Shown: positions 1 through 6,398 of the stretch, piece after piece
Layout of the letters: each line of letters begins with the position of its first letter
Position numbering within the stretch: position 1 is the first letter of the stretch
From: Spirochaetia bacterium UBA6919
Lineage (GTDB): Bacteria > Spirochaetota > UBA6919
NCBI GenBank assembly: GCA_002450905.1
Contig: DKAT01000019.1
Span: forward strand, 1-16,682
Reading direction: 5' to 3'
DNA: 16,682 nt
Notes under the pieces: model-generated
Told to the model about the DNA's origin: nothing
Database searches by the model: none
What the model saw: only the letters and a program-made list of their open reading frames with translations
Position numbers and translations under genes: made by a program

Positions 1-322
1 CTGAAATTCTAGTCCACCTCAGACTTCGAAGAAACTCAGTGGGATAAGTAATAAGGATATAAAAAAAGTTAAAGTTGCGATGAAGAAATAGAGTGAATAT
101 TTATTTCCTTTGACCCCAGGAAGAATAACTGACTATTAAGATATAAAAAAATATGATCATGCCAGTGTATTTTCTCATCAGTATTCTTAAATTTTATTCT
201 TAAGTATAATTTAGATTATGATTTACAAAAAATTGTAACTAGACTAAGCAGTATTTACAAATTACAATAATCAGTTTAAATTTATCATTATAAAAAATCA
301 TACACTTATTACCATATTCATT
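1..322. other. gene-free left flank
   Basis: I see no supportable gene here. Positions 1-47 are open in plus frame 3 (ending in TAA at 45-47) and could be the tail of an upstream gene, but 15 codons are too few to judge. The first ~120 bases look less AT-rich than the rest. They contain CCAC (14-17) able to pair with GTGG (39-42) around the palindrome CTTCGAAG (24-31). Further right is a short dyad, TTACAA-AAAA-TTGTAA (223-238), and a repeated TATTCTTAA (182-190 and 195-203). None forms a convincing intrinsic terminator for the leftward lipoprotein gene that ends at 323. Confidence 0.5.
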
Positions 323-2200
323 TCATTCAGATTTTAGAATTGAATCTTTTGATTTAGATTTTTTTACTTGTAAATTATAATAATTGCTAATACTTGATTT
401 ATTTCCATACATACTTTGTACAACGATATGATAAACCTGATCAGAAAGTGTATCTGATTTTTCAGTATTAATTAAAAACTTGTACAAACGTGATTTTTTA
501 TCATCCAGGATCTTATCAATTACCATTTTTTGATCATTTAAAGTATAATAACATGTAATTTTTAACGGAATATTTTTGATACTTGTTACATACAAATAAT
601 ATTGACTTTCATTGTCCAGACGTATCTCGTAAACATCTTTATCACCCTTCTGATTGGAAGATTTATCATTTTTATAATCGATAAACCCTCTAATTTTTTG
701 ATTTATATCTAATATATTCGGTAACATTGGATTATCATTTGGCTCAATTTCTTCGCCAAAAGAATAATTGGTTATTTGATAAGTTAATTCATAATAATCT
801 TTATGATTTTCATTTTTATTATTTTTTGAACCCTGGACAGAAAGATAGATCGAGTCCATTTCTGAGATGTTATAATTTAGAATAACCTCATCCTCACCTT
901 CACCAGTATTATCATAGACCCTTAATAGCTTTCCAGATGAATCATATAAACGGAGTTCAAGATCTACTCCTGGTACCCCCTTAAGTTTTACAGATAGTTT
1001 TCGTTGGTAGTCCTTTTCAGTACTTTCATTTTTATTTGTAGCAGTCAGGTCTTCTGTTATCATTAAGTTATCCAGAAATTCTTCTTCTTTAATTTCTTTG
1101 TTTGCAGGATTTTTCTTCTTTATTTGTTTTTTCGTCAATTTCTGTTGATTAAAATCTATTTTATAAAAGTCCTTATCACTTTTGGGGCTAAGATACCCTC
1201 TTATATAATTTTTTATAAAAATATTTGCATCTTCAATTTTATCATTTGGTTCAGATTCAGTAAGGTTTTGTGAGCCTTTATCCATTTGAACTGTAAGCTC
1301 ATAAGGATATTCCTCCCTTGATGATATTTTATACTCATGTGGTACACCCACCACAAGTATATAATATTTTTTAAAGCCCTCTACCTCTAGGTTTGTAATT
1401 CTCTCACCACCTGATAATCCATTGTTATTCATCAAAATAATACGATTTTTCTGGTATACCACGATAATGCTATCCACAAGAGGTGTTGGTTTTAAAGTAA
1501 TTGATACCTTGTGTGATCCATTTTTATTGATTGAGAAATAATACCAATCGAAATCATAGGGTGCAAGTCTTTTTAATAGAGGATCATCAAAGGAATATTT
1601 GTGATTTTTACTTTTCTGGATAGGATTTTTAAAAGGAGAATAAAATCCTTTGATTGGTTTATTTAGGAAAATTTGATTTGCCTGCGAGGGATGATCGTTG
1701 GGTTCTAACTCCTGGTGATCAGCTTTGTAAGGTTTTAATATAAGTTCATAGGGGCTAGTAGGGAATATATTTTCATTGCGTGTAATATCCTGGCGTTCTT
1801 TTAGATAGAGATTATTTAGCTTTCCAAATGAAACGACAATGTGATATAAATCTTTGGTTAAATTAAGATTATCAAATCGTTCACCCTCATTTTTTTTCTG
1901 GTCGTCAATTATTTTTATGAGTTTCTTATTTTTAAAAATACTGAACTGGAGGTCGAACCCCTTTATCCCAATTAATTCAATCGATAAGGTATTATTAATT
2001 CCTTTATAACTTCTCAGATCAAGAACATAGACATCCAAATCCATTGGATCATTCATCACTCCTCTTATGTGGGAATTTAATTCAATGGGGTTTGCTTGTT
2101 CAAAAGAATTGTTTGGCTCTTTTTCTTCCAAAATCTTTTTTGAGCATGAAAATGTGACTATAATGAGTATTAATATCAGTAGTAATTTCTTTTTGCCCAT
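323..2200 (-). CDS. lipoprotein with four tandem PPC-like (EPN) repeats
   Basis: A 625-residue exported protein. Residues 3-5 are Lys, followed by a hydrophobic core and a relaxed lipobox TFSC with Cys19, so it is probably lipid-anchored. Four modules begin with EPN at residues 28, 166, 317 and 486. Each continues with an AN/PN step, then an [IR/IK]G[FYV] turn, then Asp-rich text ending in an aromatic (D-x-D-x-Y, DFDWY, DKDFY, DKDVY). The first three close with [YP]YEL and the fourth with YYNL. This is the pattern of bacterial pre-peptidase C-terminal (PPC) beta-sandwich domains, which are non-catalytic and often found in secreted proteins. No protease or other enzymatic domain is attached; the protein is repeats only. 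A Lys/Glu-rich insert (about 352-395) lengthens module three. It starts 4 bp after the stop of the precorrin-2 dehydrogenase gene, with only a weak ribosome site, suggesting translational coupling. The cellular role is unknown; surface binding or scaffolding is inference. Confidence 0.8.
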   Translation of the reverse strand: MGKKKLLLILILIIVTFSCSKKILEEKEPNNSFEQANPIELNSHIRGVMNDPMDLDVYVLDLRSYKGINNTLSIELIGIKGFDLQFSIFKNKKLIKIIDDQKKNEGERFDNLNLTKDLYHIVVSFGKLNNLYLKERQDITRNENIFPTSPYELILKPYKADHQELEPNDHPSQANQIFLNKPIKGFYSPFKNPIQKSKNHKYSFDDPLLKRLAPYDFDWYYFSINKNGSHKVSITLKPTPLVDSIIVVYQKNRIILMNNNGLSGGERITNLEVEGFKKYYILVVGVPHEYKISSREEYPYELTVQMDKGSQNLTESEPNDKIEDANIFIKNYIRGYLSPKSDKDFYKIDFNQQKLTKKQIKKKNPANKEIKEEEFLDNLMITEDLTATNKNESTEKDYQRKLSVKLKGVPGVDLELRLYDSSGKLLRVYDNTGEGEDEVILNYNISEMDSIYLSVQGSKNNKNENHKDYYELTYQITNYSFGEEIEPNDNPMLPNILDINQKIRGFIDYKNDKSSNQKGDKDVYEIRLDNESQYYLYVTSIKNIPLKITCYYTLNDQKMVIDKILDDKKSRLYKFLINTEKSDTLSDQVYHIVVQSMYGNKSSISNYYNLQVKKSKSKDSILKSE

Positions 2201-2204
2201 AGGT

Positions 2205-2840
2205 TTATCCAGTATATTTTTTAATAATTTGTTTTAATTGGTCTTTTGACATATAATTCATCGGATAATTTTCAATTATTGCTTGATATATTTCTTCCCA
2301 AAAGATTTTTTTTGAAGATTCAGGAATTTGATGGAGGTAGTTGTTTCTAATTCCACCCAGGATTTCAAGAATATCTTGATATTTCTTTGAGAAATTCATT
2401 TTCAATTCATCTCTTAATTTACGGGCAAGTAATGGTGATTTTCCCCCTGTGGATATGGCAATCTGGAGATCCTTTTCCTGTAAGAAAGCGGGGAGAGTGA
2501 AATGACTATTTTCATTATCTGTTACAGTGTTGCACCATATTTTTTTTTGAGAACAATTTGTATATATTAGATGATTAATTTCTTTAGAATTGGTGGCAGC
2601 GATACATAAATCTTTATTATTCAAATCATTATTGTCAAAGGGTTTTATGAAATGATTTATATTATTTTTATTTATAAACTGATGTATATGTTCAGAAAGA
2701 GAAATTGAAACAACGGTGATACGTTTTGTATATGGATAAAGAATTTTTAGTTTGCGATAAGCTACGTTCCCTCCTCCAACTAATAATATTGACATTTGAT
2801 TTAAATTTAGAATTATTGGGAAACCATTATGGGTTGACAT
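2205..2840 (-). CDS. precorrin-2 dehydrogenase / sirohydrochlorin ferrochelatase (Met8p/CysG-N type)
   Basis: A 211-residue cytoplasmic protein of the siroheme synthase N-terminal family, which oxidises precorrin-2 to sirohydrochlorin with NAD and may insert iron to give siroheme. The Rossmann motif VGGGNVAYRK lies at residues 21-30, AATN at 81-84 (usual AATD/AATN) and the ISTGGKSPLLARKLR block at 129-143. Length matches the single-domain form without the methyltransferase half of CysG. In the normal NVVD/NAxDD motif, the position of the conserved catalytic Asp aligns with Thr107 (reading N104-T-V-T-D108), so the acidic residue is shifted by one; function should be checked. It sits 16 bp after the PHP gene and 4 bp before the lipoprotein gene, without other tetrapyrrole genes nearby. 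No clear Shine-Dalgarno precedes the ATG, which favours coupling. Family assignment is firm; whether it is a chelatase as well as a dehydrogenase cannot be told from sequence. Confidence 0.88.
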   Translation of the reverse strand: MSTHNGFPIILNLNQMSILLVGGGNVAYRKLKILYPYTKRITVVSISLSEHIHQFINKNNINHFIKPFDNNDLNNKDLCIAATNSKEINHLIYTNCSQKKIWCNTVTDNENSHFTLPAFLQEKDLQIAISTGGKSPLLARKLRDELKMNFSKKYQDILEILGGIRNNYLHQIPESSKKIFWEEIYQAIIENYPMNYMSKDQLKQIIKKYTG

Positions 2841-2856
2841 AGCTTATAATTTCAGA

Positions 2857-3720
2857 TTAGTTATGGGAATTTCGTTCCATTTTTTTCTGATACAAACAGT
2901 CAAGATATTGATATGATATAGCTAAATTCCCTCGGCCGCTGCCAAGATTGATAAATGGCTTGGGCTTTCCATGAAAATCACTCCCACCCGTTATACAAAG
3001 ACCGAGTTCTTCTGCCAATTCTTTAAACATCTGAATATCTTTCTCGTTATGATCAGAGTGATATACTTCAATGCCTGATAGACCAAGATATTTCAATTCG
3101 TTAAAAACTTTTTTTCTGGCTGATCTTGTCTTTGCCTTTAAAAAAACTGGATGGGCCAGTACTGCAACCCCACCATTTTCATTAATTACCGAAATAGCTT
3201 CTGCAGGATGGACATTATCCTTCTCTACATAGCACAAAGCACCTTCGGAGAGATATTTTTTAAACGCTTCTTTGTGATCTTTAACAATTCCCTGTTTAAC
3301 AAGTATTGTAGCAAAGTGGGGACGAGCTATGGAATCTCCTTTAGCCACTTCTAAAAGGTCTTCCATTGAAATATGGATGTTATAATTTTTGAATTTCTCA
3401 ATCATACGGGTATTTCTGTTATCCCGAATTGCTTGATATTTTTTTAACTGCTCTAAAAATTTCTTGTCATGGATATTTAGAAAATAGCCAAGGATATGGA
3501 TTTCACCCTGATAATCCGCACTGATTTCAACTCCAGGTATGATTTCCAAGTCTTTTAAAGAATTAGCCCTTTCGATGGCTTCCGGGATACCTGCTATTGT
3601 ATCATGATCTGTAATTGCCAAGGCTGTTAAACCCCTTTCCTTCGCAAGATTCACCAGTTCAGTAGGAGTTAAACTGCCATCTGAAGCGGTGGTGTGGCTG
3701 TGTAAATCTATTAATTTCAA
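2857..3720 (-). CDS. PHP-domain phosphoesterase (RNase AM / YciV-like)
   Basis: A 287-residue cytoplasmic protein with the complete polymerase-and-histidinol-phosphatase metal site. H7 and H9 lie in DLHSHT, followed by D14, the D38-H39-D40 triad (ITDHDT), E65 (PGVEIS), H75 (IHILGYF), then RPH, VLAHP and the C-terminal GSDFHG. Relatives of this length are 5'-3' exoribonucleases or 3',5'-nucleoside bisphosphate phosphatases (YciV/RNase AM); other PHP members hydrolyse small phosphoesters, so the substrate is inferred. The ATG is preceded by a good site, TTGAGGA, seven bases away. It lies 52 bp downstream of dcd and 16 bp upstream of the precorrin-2 dehydrogenase, consistent with one leftward transcript. 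Nothing looks truncated. Confidence 0.9.
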   Translation of the reverse strand: MKLIDLHSHTTASDGSLTPTELVNLAKERGLTALAITDHDTIAGIPEAIERANSLKDLEIIPGVEISADYQGEIHILGYFLNIHDKKFLEQLKKYQAIRDNRNTRMIEKFKNYNIHISMEDLLEVAKGDSIARPHFATILVKQGIVKDHKEAFKKYLSEGALCYVEKDNVHPAEAISVINENGGVAVLAHPVFLKAKTRSARKKVFNELKYLGLSGIEVYHSDHNEKDIQMFKELAEELGLCITGGSDFHGKPKPFINLGSGRGNLAISYQYLDCLYQKKMERNSHN

Positions 3721-3772
3721 TTGTTATCCTCAATTTATTTATAAAATATTTGCTTTTAAGGATAATGATTTT

Positions 3773-4309
3773 TTATTTAAAATTCAAATACATTTTGGAT
3801 TCGATTGGCATATTTGTTATATGATTATATTTTGATGATTGTTTATGACTATAATCTGTTCCAATCTCACCCGAGATTTCAAAGTAAATGAGTTGTCCTA
3901 TCGGCATATCAGCATAGACACGGACTGGTTGTTTTACTGATATTTCGAGTGTCCATGTGTTTTTATATCCCACATCACCTTTCCCTGCTGTGGCATGAAT
4001 ATCAATCCCAAGACGTCCTATACTGGATTTACCTTCTAAAAAGGGCACATGGATTAGTGTTTCTGTGTATTCTTTTGTGACTCCAAGATATAATTTATTT
4101 GGTACTAAAATTATCCCCTCATCAGGGATTTCAAGAATAATTATTTCATTATGTTTTTTACAATCCAATACATCTTCTTTATATACTGCAAGATGCTTTC
4201 CTAAATGGACGTCATAGCTATTGCTTCCAAGACAGGTTCTATCGAAGGGATCAATTTTAATATTTTTTTTCTCTATCTCCTCTAATATTTTCTTATCTGT
4301 TAAAATCAT
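3773..4309 (-). CDS. dcd: dCTP deaminase
   Basis: A 178-residue enzyme of the dUTPase/dCTP deaminase fold that converts dCTP to dUTP for thymidylate synthesis. The signature GKSSIGRLG is at residues 93-101, followed by H-A-T-A-G (105-109), D112, and TLE with E122 as the likely catalytic glutamate. The near-C-terminal QPVRVYADMPIGQL block is also typical. The TAG (rather than TAH) after the conserved His is shared with bifunctional dCTP deaminase/dUTPases, so a dUMP-forming activity is possible but not shown. An AGAAGGA ribosome site lies upstream of the ATG. It is the first gene of the leftward run, divergent from the PyrE-like gene across a 215-bp spacer, placing two pyrimidine-related genes head to head. 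Confidence 0.93.
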   Translation of the reverse strand: MILTDKKILEEIEKKNIKIDPFDRTCLGSNSYDVHLGKHLAVYKEDVLDCKKHNEIIILEIPDEGIILVPNKLYLGVTKEYTETLIHVPFLEGKSSIGRLGIDIHATAGKGDVGYKNTWTLEISVKQPVRVYADMPIGQLIYFEISGEIGTDYSHKQSSKYNHITNMPIESKMYLNFK

Positions 4310-4368
4310 AGTTAAGTCCTTCTATTTGTAATTTATTTAAATGAAGATATTTCTATCAGAATATTGAT

Positions 4369-4455
4369 GAGGAGGATTATATATTGTATCTTGTGTGCCC
4401 GATAAAATATCGATTATATCTATCCCCATGGATTATTATAATTTCGGTAGAATGA
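4369..4455 (+). other. possible leader mini-ORF in the dcd / PyrE-like spacer
   Basis: The 215-bp divergent spacer holds a strong Shine-Dalgarno-like GAGGAGG (4369-4375). Eight bases on, TTG at 4384 opens a 23-codon frame ending in TGA at 4453-4455, within the upstream region of the PyrE-like gene. A 5-bp inverted repeat, CGATA-AAA-TATCG (4400-4412), lies inside it. A second, shorter frame starts at ATG 4367. A regulatory leader peptide is possible, but an SD-like purine run can occur by chance and I see no terminator-like hairpin with a U-tract. Confidence 0.2.
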
Positions 4456-4462
4456 TGAGCAT

Positions 4463-4492
4463 TTTCAATATACTCATAGATAAATTTATATA
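4463..4492 (+). promoter_or_regulatory. candidate sigma70-type promoter for the PyrE-like gene
   Basis: TTTCAA (4463-4468) and TATATA (4487-4492, continuing as TATATAAA) are separated by 18 bp. The start codon at 4525 lies about 30 bp downstream and has a good AAAGAGGAG ribosome site at 4512-4520. In DNA this AT-rich such boxes arise often by chance, so support is position and spacing only. Confidence 0.3.
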
Positions 4493-4524
4493 AATGTGTT
4501 ATTTTTACAGGAAAGAGGAGTACA

Positions 4525-5271
4525 ATGGATTATCAAACTTTAAAAGATCAGTTAGGAAAGGAAATTATAGAAGAGCTTTATGAGAATAGAATGATTCTGA
4601 CCTGGTATAGGGATAATCCCGCTGGATGGACACTTGCATCAGGGATGTGGTCTCCCTTCTATATTCAGTTAAGAGAAATCTCCAGTTATCCTAACTTATT
4701 AAAGAAAATAGCTCATGCTATGGGAAATGTCCTAAAACATGAATTATCTCAAGTTAATTTAATCATTGGCCTGGCTATGGCTGGTATACCTATTGCTACG
4801 GCACTCTCACTGGAAACAAACATCCCTATGGCATTTACTCGGAAAGTGGAAGGGGATCTTAATGATTTTGAAGGACTTATTCATCGATATGGAAAACATT
4901 CTCTCATTGAGGGACGATTATCAGAGGATAGAAATATGGTTCTTGTGGATGATCTGGTGAGTTATTTTTCCAGTAAGGTTCAGGGATTACAAATCATAAA
5001 ATATGAGATGCAGAAAAGGAATATTAAGAATTATCTGATGAAACATATTATAGTACTTATTGATAGAGAACAGGGTGGTCAGGAGGAAGCGATTAAACAT
5101 GGTGTTGAACTCCATAGTCTTATCCCTTTTAAGTCCAGAGCAGTGGATTGGCTTAAGGATAAAATTACTTCTACGGAATACACAGTCATACAAGAATATT
5201 TAAATGATCCAATGTCCTTTCAAAATGAAGATCAACAAAATAGGGTTAGCCAACTAGTGGAAGAGCGTTAG
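4525..5271 (+). CDS. orotate phosphoribosyltransferase-like protein with degenerate PRPP loop
   Basis: A 248-residue type I phosphoribosyltransferase resembling PyrE. The N-terminal hood carries GWTLASGMWSPFYIQLR (34-50; compare the TLxSGxxSPxYxxxR of PyrE), then GLAMAGIPIA (82-91) and TRK (105-107), followed by the flexible catalytic loop ending YGKHSLIEG (122-130). The region between TRK and that loop seems about ten residues longer than in E. coli PyrE. The PRPP-binding block reads VLVDDLVSYFSSK (139-151). The acidic pair D142-D143 is kept, but the usual T-A/G-G-T phosphate loop has become S-Y-F-S, putting Phe where Gly is normal. A C-terminal extension of about 35 residues follows. It may be a divergent OPRTase, an enzyme with another base, or a non-catalytic sensor. 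The next gene begins 10 bp after its stop. Family membership is clear; the reaction is not. Confidence 0.75.
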   Translation: MDYQTLKDQLGKEIIEELYENRMILTWYRDNPAGWTLASGMWSPFYIQLREISSYPNLLKKIAHAMGNVLKHELSQVNLIIGLAMAGIPIATALSLETNIPMAFTRKVEGDLNDFEGLIHRYGKHSLIEGRLSEDRNMVLVDDLVSYFSSKVQGLQIIKYEMQKRNIKNYLMKHIIVLIDREQGGQEEAIKHGVELHSLIPFKSRAVDWLKDKITSTEYTVIQEYLNDPMSFQNEDQQNRVSQLVEER

Positions 5272-5281
5272 AAAACAATTT

Positions 5282-6295
5282 ATGAGATGGACAAATATTT
5301 TACTAACACTTCTTGGGATCAGCATATTCGGCGTCATGGTATATTTTTCCGGACCTATGAAAATCTGGAATCAAATCCAGTTCATTGGATCAGGGATATT
5401 TATAGCTTTAATCCCTTATTGTTTTGTTGTATTATTTGATGCTCTGGCATGGAAATACCTTATCATTTCAAATACAGCTACTTTCAATCTTTACAACATC
5501 TTTGCTACAAAAATTGCAGGGGATTTTATTAATAACGTAACACCAGCAGGGAGTATAGCGGGAGAACCGGTTAAAGCTCATATATTGAAACGATTTGGTG
5601 TTGATTTCATGGATGGAATGGCATCCGTATATATGGGTAAACTACTCATGGCTAAGGGACAAGTCATATTTATATTTATCGGTATATTCATTTCATTCAC
5701 CCTATTGTATCAGAATAATAAAGAGCTATTAGTTTATAGTATTGTATTTATGGCTGTTTTATTATCTGTTCTACTCATGCTCTACTTTATCAGTCTGCAA
5801 AAAGGACTTTTTAACACTCTATTATCGATGTTAAATAAATTTAAATTAAGATTCAATTTTTTAGAGAAACAGCGGGAGAAATTAAATTTATTTGATGAAA
5901 AAGTCTCTCATTTTTTTAATAACCACAAAAAAAAGTTTACATTCTCACTCCTTTTCTACACGCTAGGCTGGATCATGAGTGCAGTAGAATTATTTGTAGG
6001 ACTAACTCTTTTGGGAGCTAAGATATCATTTTATGAAGCCTTAATGATAGAATCAATTATTTCTGTTATCAAGGCTATTACATTCTTTGTTCCAGGAAAC
6101 TGGGGTACTCAGGAAGGTGGCTATGTCTTTCTTTTAAGAATAATAAATATACCGGAAGCAATGCAGTATGCAATTTCCTATTCTATACTCCGAAGATTCC
6201 GTGAACTCCTCTGGCTTGGTACTGGAATGTTCTTTTTATCGAAGTTTAATATTGAATTATCCAAGATTAAAAATCTTGAACAACCCATTAAATAA
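5282..6295 (+). CDS. flippase-like integral membrane protein (UPF0104 / LPG-synthase TM family)
   Basis: A 337-residue inner-membrane protein with about eight hydrophobic segments. Two family landmarks are visible: TPAGSIAGEPVKA (87-99), corresponding to the PxGxGGxxxRA block, and VPGNWGTQEGGYVFLL (270-285), corresponding to the PGGxGxxE block. Members include the membrane half of lysylphosphatidylglycerol synthase (MprF) and standalone proteins linked to lipid or glycolipid translocation. Here the soluble aminoacyl-transferase half is absent, so a flippase or transporter-like role is the better guess. A charged, probably cytoplasmic stretch (about 185-218) splits the helices. It follows the PyrE-like gene by 10 bp with no strong ribosome site of its own, suggesting coupling, although the two functions have no obvious link. 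A perfect 7-bp inverted repeat sits in its last codons. Confidence 0.82.
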   Translation: MRWTNILLTLLGISIFGVMVYFSGPMKIWNQIQFIGSGIFIALIPYCFVVLFDALAWKYLIISNTATFNLYNIFATKIAGDFINNVTPAGSIAGEPVKAHILKRFGVDFMDGMASVYMGKLLMAKGQVIFIFIGIFISFTLLYQNNKELLVYSIVFMAVLLSVLLMLYFISLQKGLFNTLLSMLNKFKLRFNFLEKQREKLNLFDEKVSHFFNNHKKKFTFSLLFYTLGWIMSAVELFVGLTLLGAKISFYEALMIESIISVIKAITFFVPGNWGTQEGGYVFLLRIINIPEAMQYAISYSILRRFRELLWLGTGMFFLSKFNIELSKIKNLEQPIK

Positions 6296-6333
6296 CAATT
6301 TTTTATAAGAATAAAACTAAATCCACTTGATTA

Positions 6334-6362
6334 TTCATCATATTTTAATATTTTTATATAAT
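6334..6362 (+). promoter_or_regulatory. candidate promoter of the three-gene envelope cluster
   Basis: A consensus -10 box TATAAT (6357-6362) has a weak TTCATC -35-like element (6334-6339) 17 bp upstream. It lies in the 103-bp gap after the flippase-like gene and about 37 bp before the ATG at 6399. If real, it rules out the upstream TTG (6327) as a start. The AT-rich background limits confidence. Confidence 0.35.
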
Positions 6363-6398
6363 ATTTACCGATTGCAAAATATTTTAAGAGGTTATCCC

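Noticed and set aside
1..120. Hydrophobic minus-strand frame of about 35 codons
   Set aside because: It is bounded by stops, with no start codon and no ribosome site.
3151..3354. Plus-strand open frame of 67 codons
   Set aside because: It is wholly antisense to the well-supported PHP gene, has no family resemblance and no ribosome site.
4766..5193. Short open frames on both strands within the PyrE-like gene
   Set aside because: They are shadows of a gene with clear family motifs. Their translations are of low complexity without motifs.
6262..6278. Inverted repeat CAAGATT-AAA-AATCTTG as an intrinsic terminator of the flippase-like gene
   Set aside because: It lies inside the coding sequence and the nearest T-run (6299-6304) is about 20 bases away, too far for a classical terminator.
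6327..6398. N-terminal extension of the DUF3352-like protein from a TTG start
   Set aside because: It adds 24 residues ahead of a clean signal peptide, overlaps a consensus TATAAT, and ATG 6399 has its own ribosome site.
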